A stretch of 64,000 bases of DNA. It comes from Gammaproteobacteria bacterium (lineage in GTDB: Bacteria > Pseudomonadota > Gammaproteobacteria > Pseudomonadales > Pseudohongiellaceae). A program made the translations under genes and the position numbers. Shown in pieces: positions 40,833 to 51,127 of this stretch. The notes below the pieces were generated by a model that ran no database searches, had not been told where the DNA came from, and saw only the letters and a program-made list of their open reading frames with translations. Location: positions 1 to 64,000 of the forward strand of contig JAURCS010000007.1 in the NCBI GenBank assembly GCA_030828385.1. The letters are read 5' to 3'. Each line of letters begins with the position of its first letter. Position 1 is the first letter of the stretch.

Positions 40833-42020
40833 TTGAGCGACTTTTTCATTAACGAAACCCGAATCGACCCGGACCGCTGCAAGCTTTACCGAGATGGGGA
40901 GATACTTTCCCTGGAACCAAGAGTTATCCAGGTATTACAGCATCTTGCCAGACATCAGGGCGAGGTAGTCAGCCAGAAAACCCTGATGGATTCCATCTGG
41001 ACCAATACGGTCGTCGAAGCCAGCGCCCTGCAACGCTGCATTGCCCAATTGCGAAAGGCCTTCGGCGACGATGCACGCAATCCACAGGTCATTGTAACCT
41101 ACCCGAAGAAAGGCTACAGCCTGATTGCCCCTGTCAGCTGGCATGCCCCAGAAATAAAGACAGAGGCTGAGGCTTCACACACTCATTTTCCTCGCCCTTC
41201 ACTGAGCTCGGGATTAATGGCGGTGATGCTGCTACTGGTTGTTGTCGGCGTTGTCAGCATCGCAATTCCGCTGGATAAAGAGCAGCCAAATGAAAGCCTT
41301 GGCTCTTTGGCAGAAGAGCTCGCACAGCTAAATCAACAGACTCTTCCGGCAACAGAAACCTCATTGCTAACCAATACCGCTCTTATCACCGCGATTGGGG
41401 TGCCTGATGATTTTCCTGTGTATTCACCTGATGGGCGCTTTGTCGTTTATCCGCGTTACCTGGAAGAAAACAAGGCGCACCTTTGGGCAAGAGACCTGGC
41501 CTATGGCAAAGATTTCCTGCTTACTGATAAAGTCGGTGACTATGAACATCTGGCCTGGTCACCAGATGGTAGCCAGCTGGTATTTGTCGACTCAAGCTGT
41601 GTTGCGGGAATATGTGCCTATGGCCAGTGCAGCTCGCTCAAATCAGTGGCCATGAGCCAGTCTGAAACCAATACCTTGTCAGTAGAGAAACTTATCGACT
41701 GCAGTCCTGAACGCCTGTTCGCGCCCGAATGGCTGAACAACCGCGAGATAGCGGTTATTGAGATGAGTGAAAATTCAGCGTCCCTGGAACGCTATGATCT
41801 AAAGACACAGAACAAGAGTTTTCTGTATCAGAGTGATGAGGTCATTCCTTACCAGCTGAGCTTTTCCCGTCAAACCAATATTTTGACCATCACTGCAATG
41901 AATCTAGCTGGCAAAAAAGAGCTTATATTCCTTGATATCAGTAATGGCGCGATAAACCGCAATGATACCTCAGCCTTTGTGACGGAAGAGACATGGTATC
42001 CAAGCTCTGCCCCGCTTTAA
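40833..42020 (+). CDS. CadC/ToxR-type membrane-anchored winged-helix regulator
   Basis: 395 residues starting at TTG. Residues about 5-100 form an OmpR/PhoB-type winged helix (LEPRVIQVLQHLARHQGEVVSQKTLMDSIW, then VVEASALQRCIAQLRKAFGDDARNPQVI, then YPKKGYSLIAPV). A single transmembrane helix lies at about 126-145. The periplasmic part has two PD40/TolB-like blocks (VYSPDGRFVVYP, LAWSPDGSQLVFV). Similar proteins are often about 700 residues, so the sensor is short, or this is a compact version. It probably regulates the adjacent receptor or the following catabolic genes; that is inference. Confidence 0.85.
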   Translation: MSDFFINETRIDPDRCKLYRDGEILSLEPRVIQVLQHLARHQGEVVSQKTLMDSIWTNTVVEASALQRCIAQLRKAFGDDARNPQVIVTYPKKGYSLIAPVSWHAPEIKTEAEASHTHFPRPSLSSGLMAVMLLLVVVGVVSIAIPLDKEQPNESLGSLAEELAQLNQQTLPATETSLLTNTALITAIGVPDDFPVYSPDGRFVVYPRYLEENKAHLWARDLAYGKDFLLTDKVGDYEHLAWSPDGSQLVFVDSSCVAGICAYGQCSSLKSVAMSQSETNTLSVEKLIDCSPERLFAPEWLNNREIAVIEMSENSASLERYDLKTQNKSFLYQSDEVIPYQLSFSRQTNILTITAMNLAGKKELIFLDISNGAINRNDTSAFVTEETWYPSSAPL

Positions 42021-42096
42021 TGCCGGCTCAGTGACTCACTGCTCAGGACTTACCCTGCAATACTGAAACAATAACGAAAAACTACAGGTTTATTTC

Positions 42097-43806
42097 ATGT
42101 CACTTTTTCTTCAACAGATTGAAGGTCTGCAGTTGCACCTGCAAGCCATAGCTGAACTGGATAGCATTATTGCCAGTGAAAAATTTTCCCATGTTGACCG
42201 GGAAATGATCAATATGATGCTCGAACAAAGTGCCCGCTTTGCCGAGGAAAAACTGGTGCCACTTGCCCAGTCCGGAGATATTGAAGGGTGTACACTGACA
42301 GATGGCAGTGTCAGTTTGCCTGCTGGTACCGCCGGGGTTTACCAGGAATGGTGCGAACTGGGATTTCCGGCATTGGGTTTACCCATGGATTTCGAGGGAC
42401 TGGATTTTCCCAACATCGTGCAGAGCAGCGTTCAGGAAATACTGGATGGCGCCAATATGGCCTTTGGCATGCTCGGTATTAATCTGCGCTGCGCTGCCCG
42501 CGCCTTGATTGCCAATGCCTCAGAGGAGCTTGTTCAGCGCTGGGTTCCCGGACTGGTGAGTGGAGAAATCGCGTCTACTATTATTATCAGTGAACCCCAG
42601 GCCGGATCCGATGTTGGCCGTATCAGAACAAGTGCTACTCCCGCTGACAATGGAAAATGGCAGATCAATGGCTCCAAGATCTGGATATCCTATGGTGATC
42701 ATGATGCCACCAGCCAGATTATTCACCTGGTACTGGCCAGGGTTCCCAGTGACGAAATTGGTACCCGGGCGCTGGGATTATTTGCCGTGCCGAAATTACT
42801 GGACGATGAACAAGCTAATAAAGTGGTCACTTCCCGCCTCGAACATAAGATGGGACTGCATGCGTCGCCAACCTGTGTGCTGGACTTTGATAATGCCGAG
42901 GGCGTTCTCATCGGTGAAGCCGGAAAAGGATTGCAGGCCCTGTTTATCATGATGAACGGCATGCGTCTGGCAGTCGGCGTTCAGGGTTCCGCCGTGGCCA
43001 ATATGGCCACTCTGCGTGCGCAGGAATATGCCCGCGAGCGTCCCCAGGGCGGCCGTCCTTATGAAGCCGCGCTGATGATTTCCGAGCATGCCGATGTCAA
43101 ACGCATGCTGCTGGAAATGACGGCAAAAAGCGAAATGATTCGCGCACTGACACTGCGTACCGCTGCCTATCTCGATCTGGCGGAAGCCTGTGAAGATGAC
43201 AGCAAAGCCCAACTCTACCTCAGACTTGGCGAACTGCTTTTACCCCTGGCAAAAACCGTAAGCTCGGAAAGTGCTTTTCAGGTGGCCAGCCAGGGCATCC
43301 AGGTACTGGGGGGGTATGGCTATACCAATGACTACCCTATTGAACGCATGGCTCGTGATATCCGCGTGTCATCTATCTATGAAGGCACCAGCGGCATCCA
43401 GGCGCTGGATTTCATGAAACGCAAAGTACTCGGCGACCAGGGTGGCACCCTGAGGGCATTGCTGGATATTATTCGCGCAGATACGGCAAAGACAGAGGCT
43501 ACAAACCCCTTGAAACCTGGCGCAACCTTGCTGATCGGGCAAATGGAAGTGCTGCTGGAGGCATTGCTTGTGAAGAGCGCCAGTAATCGAAAATCCATCG
43601 AGGCAGGTGCCTACCATTTTCTGAATTTCAGTGGCCTGCTGGTTACTCATTGGCTGGGGATGCTGCTGTTTAACTCAGCCACCGACGGCAGCGATTACCA
43701 CAAGCGCCTGCAAGCCGCGTTAACATTGGCGGCTACAGGTCTGGAAGAAGAAGGCCGATTGCTGGCGAGATTGTCTCTGCAGCAGGAGCAAGATATCAGC
43801 CTGTAG
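42097..43806 (+). CDS. acyl-CoA dehydrogenase family protein
   Basis: Flavoprotein that oxidises an acyl-CoA to the 2-enoyl-CoA. 569 residues with N-terminal, middle and C-terminal acyl-CoA dehydrogenase domains plus an extra C-terminal extension (about 450-569). FAD/substrate segments IIISEPQAGSDVG and QVLGGYGYTNDYPIERMARDIR are present. The catalytic base is Glu429 in IYEGTSGIQALDFMKRK. The IQALD ending and extra domain resemble DmdC (3-methylmercaptopropionyl-CoA dehydrogenase), but the substrate is not proven. Confidence 0.9.
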   Translation: MSLFLQQIEGLQLHLQAIAELDSIIASEKFSHVDREMINMMLEQSARFAEEKLVPLAQSGDIEGCTLTDGSVSLPAGTAGVYQEWCELGFPALGLPMDFEGLDFPNIVQSSVQEILDGANMAFGMLGINLRCAARALIANASEELVQRWVPGLVSGEIASTIIISEPQAGSDVGRIRTSATPADNGKWQINGSKIWISYGDHDATSQIIHLVLARVPSDEIGTRALGLFAVPKLLDDEQANKVVTSRLEHKMGLHASPTCVLDFDNAEGVLIGEAGKGLQALFIMMNGMRLAVGVQGSAVANMATLRAQEYARERPQGGRPYEAALMISEHADVKRMLLEMTAKSEMIRALTLRTAAYLDLAEACEDDSKAQLYLRLGELLLPLAKTVSSESAFQVASQGIQVLGGYGYTNDYPIERMARDIRVSSIYEGTSGIQALDFMKRKVLGDQGGTLRALLDIIRADTAKTEATNPLKPGATLLIGQMEVLLEALLVKSASNRKSIEAGAYHFLNFSGLLVTHWLGMLLFNSATDGSDYHKRLQAALTLAATGLEEEGRLLARLSLQQEQDISL

Positions 43807-44005
43807 AATTATTTAAATGACGCAAAAGCCATAACCAAATTCCATTTGATCTTAGCAGCACTATTCGATACTTTAACAAGCCTTTCGCCCCTGATCCGGC
43901 GTATAAAATTGGATAAATGAAATAAATTTCCATAAACAGCTTCTATTAAAAACAAAAAACAACAAATCAGGTTTAGTAAAAACTATCCACGTACGGAGAA
44001 AATAA

Positions 44006-45451
44006 ATGAACGAATATCAACTCTTCATTGATGGCAAATACCAGTCCTCAGCATCAGGCACATTTTCTGATGACATGAATCCTGCTACCAACGAAGTCTA
44101 TGCCAAAGTACAGAATGCCCAGAAAGAAGATTTGGAAACCGTTATTTCCTCCTCTCAAAAAGCCTTTGAAACATGGAAAGACCTGCCTCCGTCTGCCCGG
44201 GAGAAACTATTTCTCGACGTAGCCGACCTGATGGAAGAACGCGCCGCTGAGTTACGTGATGTGCTTATTGATGAAGCCGGTTCCACCATGCTTAAAGCCG
44301 GTTATGAAACTCATCATACGCCAGACTTTCTGCGCTCCATGGCCGGTGAATGTCGACGCATCAAGGGTGAGACCTATGTGTCCAACTACCCTGGCGTCAA
44401 ATCCATGGCGATTCGTCGCCCACTGGGTGTCACCGTAGCGATCGCCCCATTCAACTTTCCACTGTTGCTGGGCGTTCGAAAAATTGGTTTCTCGCTGGCT
44501 GCCGGCAACACCATGATCCTGAAGCCTTCAGAAATGACTCCGGTCATTGGCCTGAAACTTGGTGAGTTGTTTACCGATGCCGGTTTCCCGCCGGGCGTCT
44601 TGAATGTGATTCCTGCCCAGGGTGCGGAGTTGGGCGATGGCCTGATTACTGATCCACGCGTCAAATTTGTTACCTTTACCGGTTCTACTCGCGTCGGTCG
44701 TCAGGTGGGCGCCACGGCTGCCGCTGCAGGCAAACGCTTTGCGCTGGAAATGGGCGGCAAAAACCCGATTCTTGTGCTTAACGATGCCGACGTGGATTAC
44801 GCTGTTGATACCGCGGCCTTCAGTAACTACATGCATCAGGGTCAGATCTGTATGACTGGCTCACGGGTCATTGTCGAAGCCGGTGTCTATGATGAATTCT
44901 GCGAAAAAGTGACCAGGAAGGTGGAAGGTATCTCCTATGGTAACGACCCGCGCACTCCGGGCCTGATTGTTGGCCCACTGATCAGAACAACACAGCCTGG
45001 TTTCATCAAGGAGCATCTGGATGCTGCCGTTGCAGCTGGCGCTAAACTGCTGATCGGTGGTGAATCTGAAGGCAATGTCTTCCAGCCAACCGCCATCGCG
45101 GATATCACTGATAGCATGAGCATATTCAAAACTGAATTGTTTGGCCCGGTGATGTCAATTGTGAAAGCCAATGACCATGAGCATGCTGTGGCCCTGGCTA
45201 ATGATGTTGATTACGGTCTTTCGTCCGCTGTAATGTCCAATGATATGCAGAAGATCTGGTACTGCATTGAAAACCTGGAAACCGGTATGGTGCATGTGAA
45301 TGGCCCCAGTGTTCGCGACGAACCGGTCATTCCTTTTGGCGGTGTGAAAGGTTCCTCACACGGTCGTGAAGGCGGACATTTCTCCATTGATGAATGTACT
45401 GAACTGAAATGGATCACCATGCAGGTTGGCAAGAACGGCTATCCGTTCTAA
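44006..45451 (+). CDS. NAD(P)-dependent aldehyde dehydrogenase
   Basis: 481 residues; oxidises an aldehyde to the acid. Glu248 in LEMGGKNP and the nucleophile Cys282 in GQICMTGSR are both present. Cofactor-loop PFNFPLLLG and FTGSTRVGRQVG follow the usual pattern. It resembles vanillin/benzaldehyde and semialdehyde dehydrogenases. A strong terminator lies just after it. A 200-base gap separates it from the acyl-CoA dehydrogenase gene, with a clear AGGAG-type site at 43995. Confidence 0.92.
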   Translation: MNEYQLFIDGKYQSSASGTFSDDMNPATNEVYAKVQNAQKEDLETVISSSQKAFETWKDLPPSAREKLFLDVADLMEERAAELRDVLIDEAGSTMLKAGYETHHTPDFLRSMAGECRRIKGETYVSNYPGVKSMAIRRPLGVTVAIAPFNFPLLLGVRKIGFSLAAGNTMILKPSEMTPVIGLKLGELFTDAGFPPGVLNVIPAQGAELGDGLITDPRVKFVTFTGSTRVGRQVGATAAAAGKRFALEMGGKNPILVLNDADVDYAVDTAAFSNYMHQGQICMTGSRVIVEAGVYDEFCEKVTRKVEGISYGNDPRTPGLIVGPLIRTTQPGFIKEHLDAAVAAGAKLLIGGESEGNVFQPTAIADITDSMSIFKTELFGPVMSIVKANDHEHAVALANDVDYGLSSAVMSNDMQKIWYCIENLETGMVHVNGPSVRDEPVIPFGGVKGSSHGREGGHFSIDECTELKWITMQVGKNGYPF

Positions 45452-45473
45452 CACCCTCTGTGAGTGATCTAGC

Positions 45474-45499
45474 AAAAAGGGCCTGCGGGCCCTTTTTTT
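45474..45499 (+). terminator. terminator after aldehyde dehydrogenase
   Basis: AAAAAGGGCC, a TGC loop and GGGCCCTTTTTTT give a GC stem followed by a T-run, 23 bases after the stop codon. Confidence 0.88.
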
Positions 45500-45553
45500 A
45501 TCATGCTGAGGATTACCTGCTGAAATTATCAGCATTGAAGAATTTATATCATC

Positions 45554-45934
45554 ATGAGCCAATGGTTTGAACAAAGACATGCCCCCCTGCCAGGCACCTA
45601 CCTGTGCCTGAAGACGGAGATTGGTAATAACAGGGTCAAGGAATTCCGCTTTGGTGGAGAGTCGCCTTTCGCCTTTCGTATGTTCATCTATAACGACAAT
45701 GGCACCTTCAAGGCATATCGAAATTCCTGTCCCCATTATGATGTCCCCTTGAACCATAACCCCGATGATTTATTCACCTTTGATGCTGGGTATTTTCAAT
45801 GCATGACGCACTTTGCCAAATTTGAAAAAGATTCCGGCCTTTGCATTTCAGGACCCTGTGAAGGTGAGACACTGGAATCCATTCCTATTCAACAGGATGA
45901 TGAAGTGTTGTTAATCAAAAGCAATGATTACTAA
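45554..45934 (+). CDS. Rieske-type [2Fe-2S] protein
   Basis: 126-residue single-domain iron-sulfur protein. The two cluster boxes are SCPHYD (Cys59, His61) and QCMTHF (Cys83, His86), separated by 21 residues, so all four ligands are intact. The protein lacks a signal peptide or membrane segment, so it is probably a cytoplasmic ferredoxin. No oxygenase partner is adjacent. Function in the cluster is unknown; it may feed electrons to an oxygenase elsewhere. Confidence 0.88.
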   Translation: MSQWFEQRHAPLPGTYLCLKTEIGNNRVKEFRFGGESPFAFRMFIYNDNGTFKAYRNSCPHYDVPLNHNPDDLFTFDAGYFQCMTHFAKFEKDSGLCISGPCEGETLESIPIQQDDEVLLIKSNDY

Positions 45935-46009
45935 AAGAGTACTTCCCCGGTAGTTTTAGAAATCAGGAAAAATGCCAAATAAATCCTTCAATACCTTGAG
46001 TTCATTCAA

Positions 46010-46345
46010 ATGACAGGATCTTCTGACAACAAAGAGAAACTCAATTCTCCCTCTGCCGCTGAAGATGCCGCCACCGCAATCATGGAAAGCGCGGCCAACA
46101 GGACAAAGGAAAGGCAGTCAACAGCATCTGAAAATTTTCATAGAGTGGGAGTTGTTGTACAAGTCCTGGGACTCTCGATTTTTATCATCACAGGTGGGAT
46201 TTATGCCTTGAACACTCTGTTTATGTCAGAGAACGTCGACCAGGCTGCCAGTGTATTTATTTTATTTGCGTTTCCCGCTTATCTGATCAGTTACCTTATT
46301 CGGTTTCTGCTCACTGGTTCCAGAAAACCTTTTCCCTGGCAATGA
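46010..46345 (+). CDS. hypothetical two-helix membrane protein
   Basis: I do not recognise a family. 111 residues: a hydrophilic N-terminus of about 45 residues rich in Ser, Ala, Glu and Lys, then transmembrane segments at about 47-70 and 80-100, and a short C-terminus ending PFPWQ. It follows the Rieske gene by 75 bases on the same strand and may be co-transcribed. Confidence 0.6.
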   Translation: MTGSSDNKEKLNSPSAAEDAATAIMESAANRTKERQSTASENFHRVGVVVQVLGLSIFIITGGIYALNTLFMSENVDQAASVFILFAFPAYLISYLIRFLLTGSRKPFPWQ

Positions 46346-46460
46346 AGTATGGAAAAGACGCTTGTGAAGAAAAAAACAGACATCAGTCAACGCTGAATCG
46401 GTGAAGACAAGCCTTTTTCTAGAATCCTGCCAGTCTTTATTGACTGGATGATTGTCTTCG

Positions 46461-47327
46461 CTACAGGTCAGTATAAACCAGGCCGGTAAAACGCTCTGGT
46501 GTAATCGCCCCCGCGGCCCGCGCTTCATCAAAATCAGCGGTTGGCCGCGCGGCCAGCACTTCCTCAAGACTCATGCCGCGATCAATCATGGCCTGGATGC
46601 GCTGACTAACTTCGGCAAACATTTCAAGCTGAGCCAGCATTTCCTCTCTTGGCACCAGCGGACCCAAATGCCCTGCCATAATGCGGGTATCAGCATTGCT
46701 CATATCAAGCACCAATCTTGCTGCCCGGGTCATTCCCTCTACACTGCCGCCATCGTCAATGCCAATATTGGGATAACGTAGATGAGACGGCACATTACCC
46801 ACATGCAGGATATTGGCATTTTTCAGATAGATCATGGTGTCGTGATCGGTATGGGCTGACTGGGGCCAGAAGATCCAGACCTCCTCCCCGTTAAGATGCA
46901 GGTTATGCTGTGATTATAGGTGAGCGTTGGAAGGTTTTCCGGTGTCAGGGCTTGCAGGCGCGGATAAATATTTTCCTGCCCGATAACCGTCGCTCCCAGT
47001 GCTGCCAGCGCTGCATTACCCGCAGTATGGTTGCGTGTTGACCAGATATTTGAGAGGCGCATCACTGATTTCCCTTATTGCTGCAAGCAACTTGTCATGC
47101 ATCGGCGCATACATGGAATCAACCATGAAGATACCATCGGGACCTGACAATACCAGTACATTGCCTTGAGCTGGTCCACCCATTAAAACATGCACGTTAT
47201 CTTCAAGCTGAACTGTATCAATGTCGATAGCATCAAAGTTCAGACTACCCTGGGCTGTCACCAGCGCCGGAAACAGGAAACTTGCATACCATGTCATTTT
47301 ATAAAGTGCGGCAAGATATCTATTCAT
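46461..47327 (-). pseudogene. broken secreted metallo-beta-lactamase-fold hydrolase
   Basis: Three fragments in successive frames together make one MBL-fold protein: signal peptide and VLMGGPAQGNVLVLSG-type strand (47327-47016), TAGNAALAALGATVIG (about 47035-46910), and AHTDHDTMIYLKNANILHVG to VYTDL (about 46905-46461). The first lesion is at the HxHxDH motif: LVNTQP runs into a stop where LVNTHxHxDH is expected, and the other frame resumes NHTAGN, so the metal-binding core is lost. The second lesion, near 46908, is one missing base after CATAACC. Two independent lesions make a pseudogene more likely than an error. Confidence 0.8.
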
Positions 47328-47452
47328 GATCCTTCCCCATGGTCTGCAGACCTTATTATTCTGATGTTAAATTAACGTTAAATGTGGCACATACCAGCCA
47401 GCCAACATCGGGCAGATTTTTGTGGTTCAGTAGCTCGGGTGCAACTTTGTTC

Positions 47453-49759
47453 TTAAAACCTGAAGGTGTAATTAAACTTCAGCGACAGGTCCCCGTTAAT
47501 CGAAGCAAAATCATTATCCTTGTCCAGATCCACCATACCCCAATTAAGCACCAGAAAGCCTTCCTGTCCGGCAGTAGGAATCCAGCGTAAGCGACTGTTA
47601 ATTCCGATTCCTTCCGACACATTGTCATACTGAATCCGGTTTGACCAGCTTAGCTCCGGCGTGAAGTTGATCAGGGTATTAAAGGAAGTCAGGCGCACGG
47701 TAAAGTTGCCCTGGGGTAAATGAATTTCATTTTCCGAGACATTCATACCCAGGTTATAACGATTACTTGGCTGCCAGCGAATACCCACACTTCTTTGTAG
47801 ATTGTTGCCGCCAAAATAGTCACCCCATGTCACATTGATACTGCCTGACAGGCGGCGCCGGCCGGCAAAACTGATGCCTGCCGAGCCCTGGGTAAATTCA
47901 TAATCTCCTGTCGGAATAACAACATTACCAATACCGTTGGAAGCCCGGTAAATGGTAAAAGGTCGAGACAATACTTCCCTGGTTCGAACTATGCTGGCTG
48001 AAACCGAGTCCCCAATATTGTTATTGGCATTGACCCGGACATCTGACACCTGGGAAATCAGCTGCCCACTGTCCAGATCGCTGTTGCGGTAACTATCAAA
48101 CCCGGCATACACCGAGCGCACGTAATTGCCTGGCTGCATGAACTGGCGAAAACCAAAATCCAGCGCATGATCTTCAATACCGGTCTGATTCACGAAGCCC
48201 ATGGCCGGATTAAAATTGTCTTCTATACGTTTGTATCTGTAACCCCCACGCCAGCCATTGGTGTTGGGTGAACTGATGCCCAACCCCCAGGAGGAATTAT
48301 CACCGCTGATGCCATCAGTCTCTGTTTGTTGATACCAGACTTCACCTTCCACAACTTTATTCCCCGGTAAACGCGAATTACGGTAGCGAAAATCAGCACC
48401 TATGAGGGAGTTATCAATATTGGAACGCGGATCACCGCTGGTGGCAATGACGCCCAACAGGGATTCATTCAGGACATTCAATGCCGCCCTGCCGACAAAA
48501 ACGGTCTGGGCATCCACACCAGTGAGAGCGTCCTCATCCTGGCTGACGACCAGCGTTCCCACATCCCAGTCGCCAGCACGTCCGCTAACTTTGGCGCCAA
48601 CATTGATGTCTACCGGTTGGCCACCGGGACTGAGTCCAATGCGACGTGAGAAGAACGGACGTCCATTTTGCAGAGCAGAGCGAGGCATGGCGTCATTACC
48701 TTCCTCGTTAAAATTCGCACCGACTCCAATACGGCCAAACTGAAAAATATCGGCATCACGAATAAAGAAATCCCGCTGCTCGGGAAAGAAAAGGTTGAAG
48801 CGTGTCAGATTGACCTGACGCGTGTCGACTTCTGTGGCGGAAAAGTCGGTATTGATTGTAAGCGCCGCGTTAAGCTGGGGCGTAATCTTGTAAAACATAT
48901 CTATCTGCGGTTCAAGTGCCTGGTCATCATACCCGGCAGGTCCAAATACCCGCTCCTTGCGCATTACAAGGTATGGCACGACATCCAGTCCCAGGCCCTG
49001 GCGCAAATCTTCCAGTCCGGTCGCCGTCCCGGCAATGCTGGGATTGAGCAGACGGTTACGTGAAACCCAGCCAATCTCCTCGGAATTACGCCGAATGGTG
49101 CGGCGAAAGTTTATTCCCCATTCAGTATTACCCGGATCAAAGGACAAGGTCTGGAATGGAATACGCATTTCTGTAGTCCAGCCTTCTTCATCAATATTCG
49201 AACCCGCCTGCCAGATGCCTTCCCAGTTACGATCGACACCGGAAACATTCTGGTAGATACCTTCGACACGCACGCCGTTGGCATTAATTTCGAAAAGAAA
49301 TCCACTGCGTCTATCCAGATAGGGATCCAGCATAATATTAAAGGAATCATCATTGGGCAGCCCCTGCCCCTGTAATAAAACATTGGCAGTAATCAGAGAA
49401 GGATCCTCTTCAAACATGCGCGCACCAATGTAAATAGCATCACTGGAATAAAATACCCGGACTTCCGTTCGCTGACTTGGGCTGGCATATTCAAATGGAG
49501 CCATCTGATGAAAATCATTCACTACGGCAGCTCGCGCCCAGACATCATCATCAAGTTGTCCATCAATGCGGATGTCACTATCAGAAAGGCTGGGAACCGA
49601 AAAAGACTTGCCTCCGGTAATACCTCCCAGGGGAATATCATCCTGGGCCTGGACAGGCCCAATCATCAAGATTGTGATGGCAGTGCTGAAAAAAGCTGGA
49701 GAGAAGCAAAATAGAAAAATGCGCGGCAAAATACTGCTAAGCAATCGGGCTACGGACAC
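47453..49759 (-). CDS. DUF5916 outer-membrane protein with CBM9-like domain
   Basis: 768 residues. Signal peptide ends GPVQAQ. An N-terminal carbohydrate-binding-family-9-like domain follows (about 60-240; IRIDGQLDDDVWARA, VRVFYSSDAIYIGARM, DDSFNIMLDPYLD), then a DUF5916 beta-barrel region with many alternating strands, ending NYTFRF with a terminal aromatic residue. Such proteins are common in marine bacteria; function is unknown. It is one of the few minus-strand genes within the accessory block. Confidence 0.9.
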   Translation of the reverse strand: MSVARLLSSILPRIFLFCFSPAFFSTAITILMIGPVQAQDDIPLGGITGGKSFSVPSLSDSDIRIDGQLDDDVWARAAVVNDFHQMAPFEYASPSQRTEVRVFYSSDAIYIGARMFEEDPSLITANVLLQGQGLPNDDSFNIMLDPYLDRRSGFLFEINANGVRVEGIYQNVSGVDRNWEGIWQAGSNIDEEGWTTEMRIPFQTLSFDPGNTEWGINFRRTIRRNSEEIGWVSRNRLLNPSIAGTATGLEDLRQGLGLDVVPYLVMRKERVFGPAGYDDQALEPQIDMFYKITPQLNAALTINTDFSATEVDTRQVNLTRFNLFFPEQRDFFIRDADIFQFGRIGVGANFNEEGNDAMPRSALQNGRPFFSRRIGLSPGGQPVDINVGAKVSGRAGDWDVGTLVVSQDEDALTGVDAQTVFVGRAALNVLNESLLGVIATSGDPRSNIDNSLIGADFRYRNSRLPGNKVVEGEVWYQQTETDGISGDNSSWGLGISSPNTNGWRGGYRYKRIEDNFNPAMGFVNQTGIEDHALDFGFRQFMQPGNYVRSVYAGFDSYRNSDLDSGQLISQVSDVRVNANNNIGDSVSASIVRTREVLSRPFTIYRASNGIGNVVIPTGDYEFTQGSAGISFAGRRRLSGSINVTWGDYFGGNNLQRSVGIRWQPSNRYNLGMNVSENEIHLPQGNFTVRLTSFNTLINFTPELSWSNRIQYDNVSEGIGINSRLRWIPTAGQEGFLVLNWGMVDLDKDNDFASINGDLSLKFNYTFRF

Positions 49760-49931
49760 AATATCGCCTTATTCAAATAGGGAAATCGCCTTACTTTACG
49801 ACGCAAAAATGGAATGAATATGAATACTGCAAAATTCTCAATTACCCCGGCGCTCCTGAAATAGATCATGTGGCATTCCTGCTGCCTGAGTATTGTTATT
49901 TCTGTATTCCCGTTGGCTAATACAAACGTCG

Positions 49932-50984
49932 CTATAGCTTGAATACTTTTGTTGCCACGCCTTCAAAGAATAGTTTTTTATCTGCATCACTTATATCCAT
50001 CGCGTCCATATCAACAACTTCCTGCTTAAGATACTGATAGGGATAATCCATGGCATACATGACACGATCAACGCCTATTTGCTGCTGGGCAAATTTTACT
50101 GCGGGTTCCCATGCCATCCCCGAGCAGGTGATATAAACATTTTCCTTCAGGTAATCGCTGACTTTTTTCTTTAGCGGTTGCAGGGTTTCGTAGCGTTTGG
50201 AAGAAACCTGAGCGTTATGCATGAAATCAAGTCGGTACATCCAATAGGGTAATGCCTCTCCCATGTGGCCAATGATGAATTGCAGTTTTGGGAATTGGTC
50301 AAACACACCGGCAGTGATGATGCGCAACATGTGCATGCCGGTTTCCACGCCAAAACCAAAAATAGCCCCATCCAGTCCTACCTCAAGCATAGGATCGATC
50401 ATATTTTTTGGTGGCGTATTCGGGTGTAGATAAATCGGCAATTCCAGGGCCTCAGCTGCTTCAAAAATAGGCCAGAATTTTTTATCACTCAGGTATTCAC
50501 CATGGGTATGGGAATTATTGATGATGCCTCTGAAGCCAAGCCCCTTGCAGCGTTCAAGTTCCTGCGCAGCCAGTTCAGGGGCTTGCGGGGCAATGGCACA
50601 AAGACCGGCATAACGATCGGGATGCCGATCAATGGCCGCTTTAAGAATATCGTTGCTGTCCCTGGAAACTGCAACGGCGGAGTCTCTGTCAAATACCTGA
50701 ACCCCCGGAGACGTTAGTGCGAGCACCGCGAAATCGATGCCTGCAGCGTCCATATCTGCCAATCGCTCTTCGTCCAGGTCTGCCAGTTTACGCCTGACCG
50801 TAGCGGGACGTGGCTCCATGGACGTGCCATAGAAACCCCATAAACTGTTAAAGCCGGGGTCATCAAGCGTTTTGCTGTTAAACAGATCAGCGTACATATC
50901 CAGTAATTCTTGTGGAGCCCACGCTTCTTCAGTGGCAATACGTCTGTACTTTTGATTTTTGGCTATGGGTGTATTTTCTGCCAT
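49932..50984 (-). CDS. amidohydrolase family protein (gamma-resorcylate/5-carboxyvanillate decarboxylase type)
   Basis: 350 residues, amidohydrolase_2 fold. Candidate metal ligands are Glu19/20 in IATEEAW, His in LPIYLHPNTPP, His in IIGHMGE and Asp in YAMDYPYQY. The ATEEAW start and DYPY end are typical of ACMSD-like aromatic decarboxylases such as LigW and gamma-resorcylate decarboxylase. The substrate is unproven. It diverges from the second aldehyde dehydrogenase gene with a 143-base gap. Confidence 0.85.
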   Translation of the reverse strand: MAENTPIAKNQKYRRIATEEAWAPQELLDMYADLFNSKTLDDPGFNSLWGFYGTSMEPRPATVRRKLADLDEERLADMDAAGIDFAVLALTSPGVQVFDRDSAVAVSRDSNDILKAAIDRHPDRYAGLCAIAPQAPELAAQELERCKGLGFRGIINNSHTHGEYLSDKKFWPIFEAAEALELPIYLHPNTPPKNMIDPMLEVGLDGAIFGFGVETGMHMLRIITAGVFDQFPKLQFIIGHMGEALPYWMYRLDFMHNAQVSSKRYETLQPLKKKVSDYLKENVYITCSGMAWEPAVKFAQQQIGVDRVMYAMDYPYQYLKQEVVDMDAMDISDADKKLFFEGVATKVFKL

Positions 50985-51127
50985 GAATAAATTCCTGCGC
51001 CAGGCAATATGTAACCGTTAAAGATCGAGAGTATAGCGAAAAAATTTTACTCAGAGTGCCTTTTAGGTGATCATTACGCCCCTTTTTCCCGTATCAGCAC
51101 CGAAGAATCACCAAGCAGGAGTTAACC

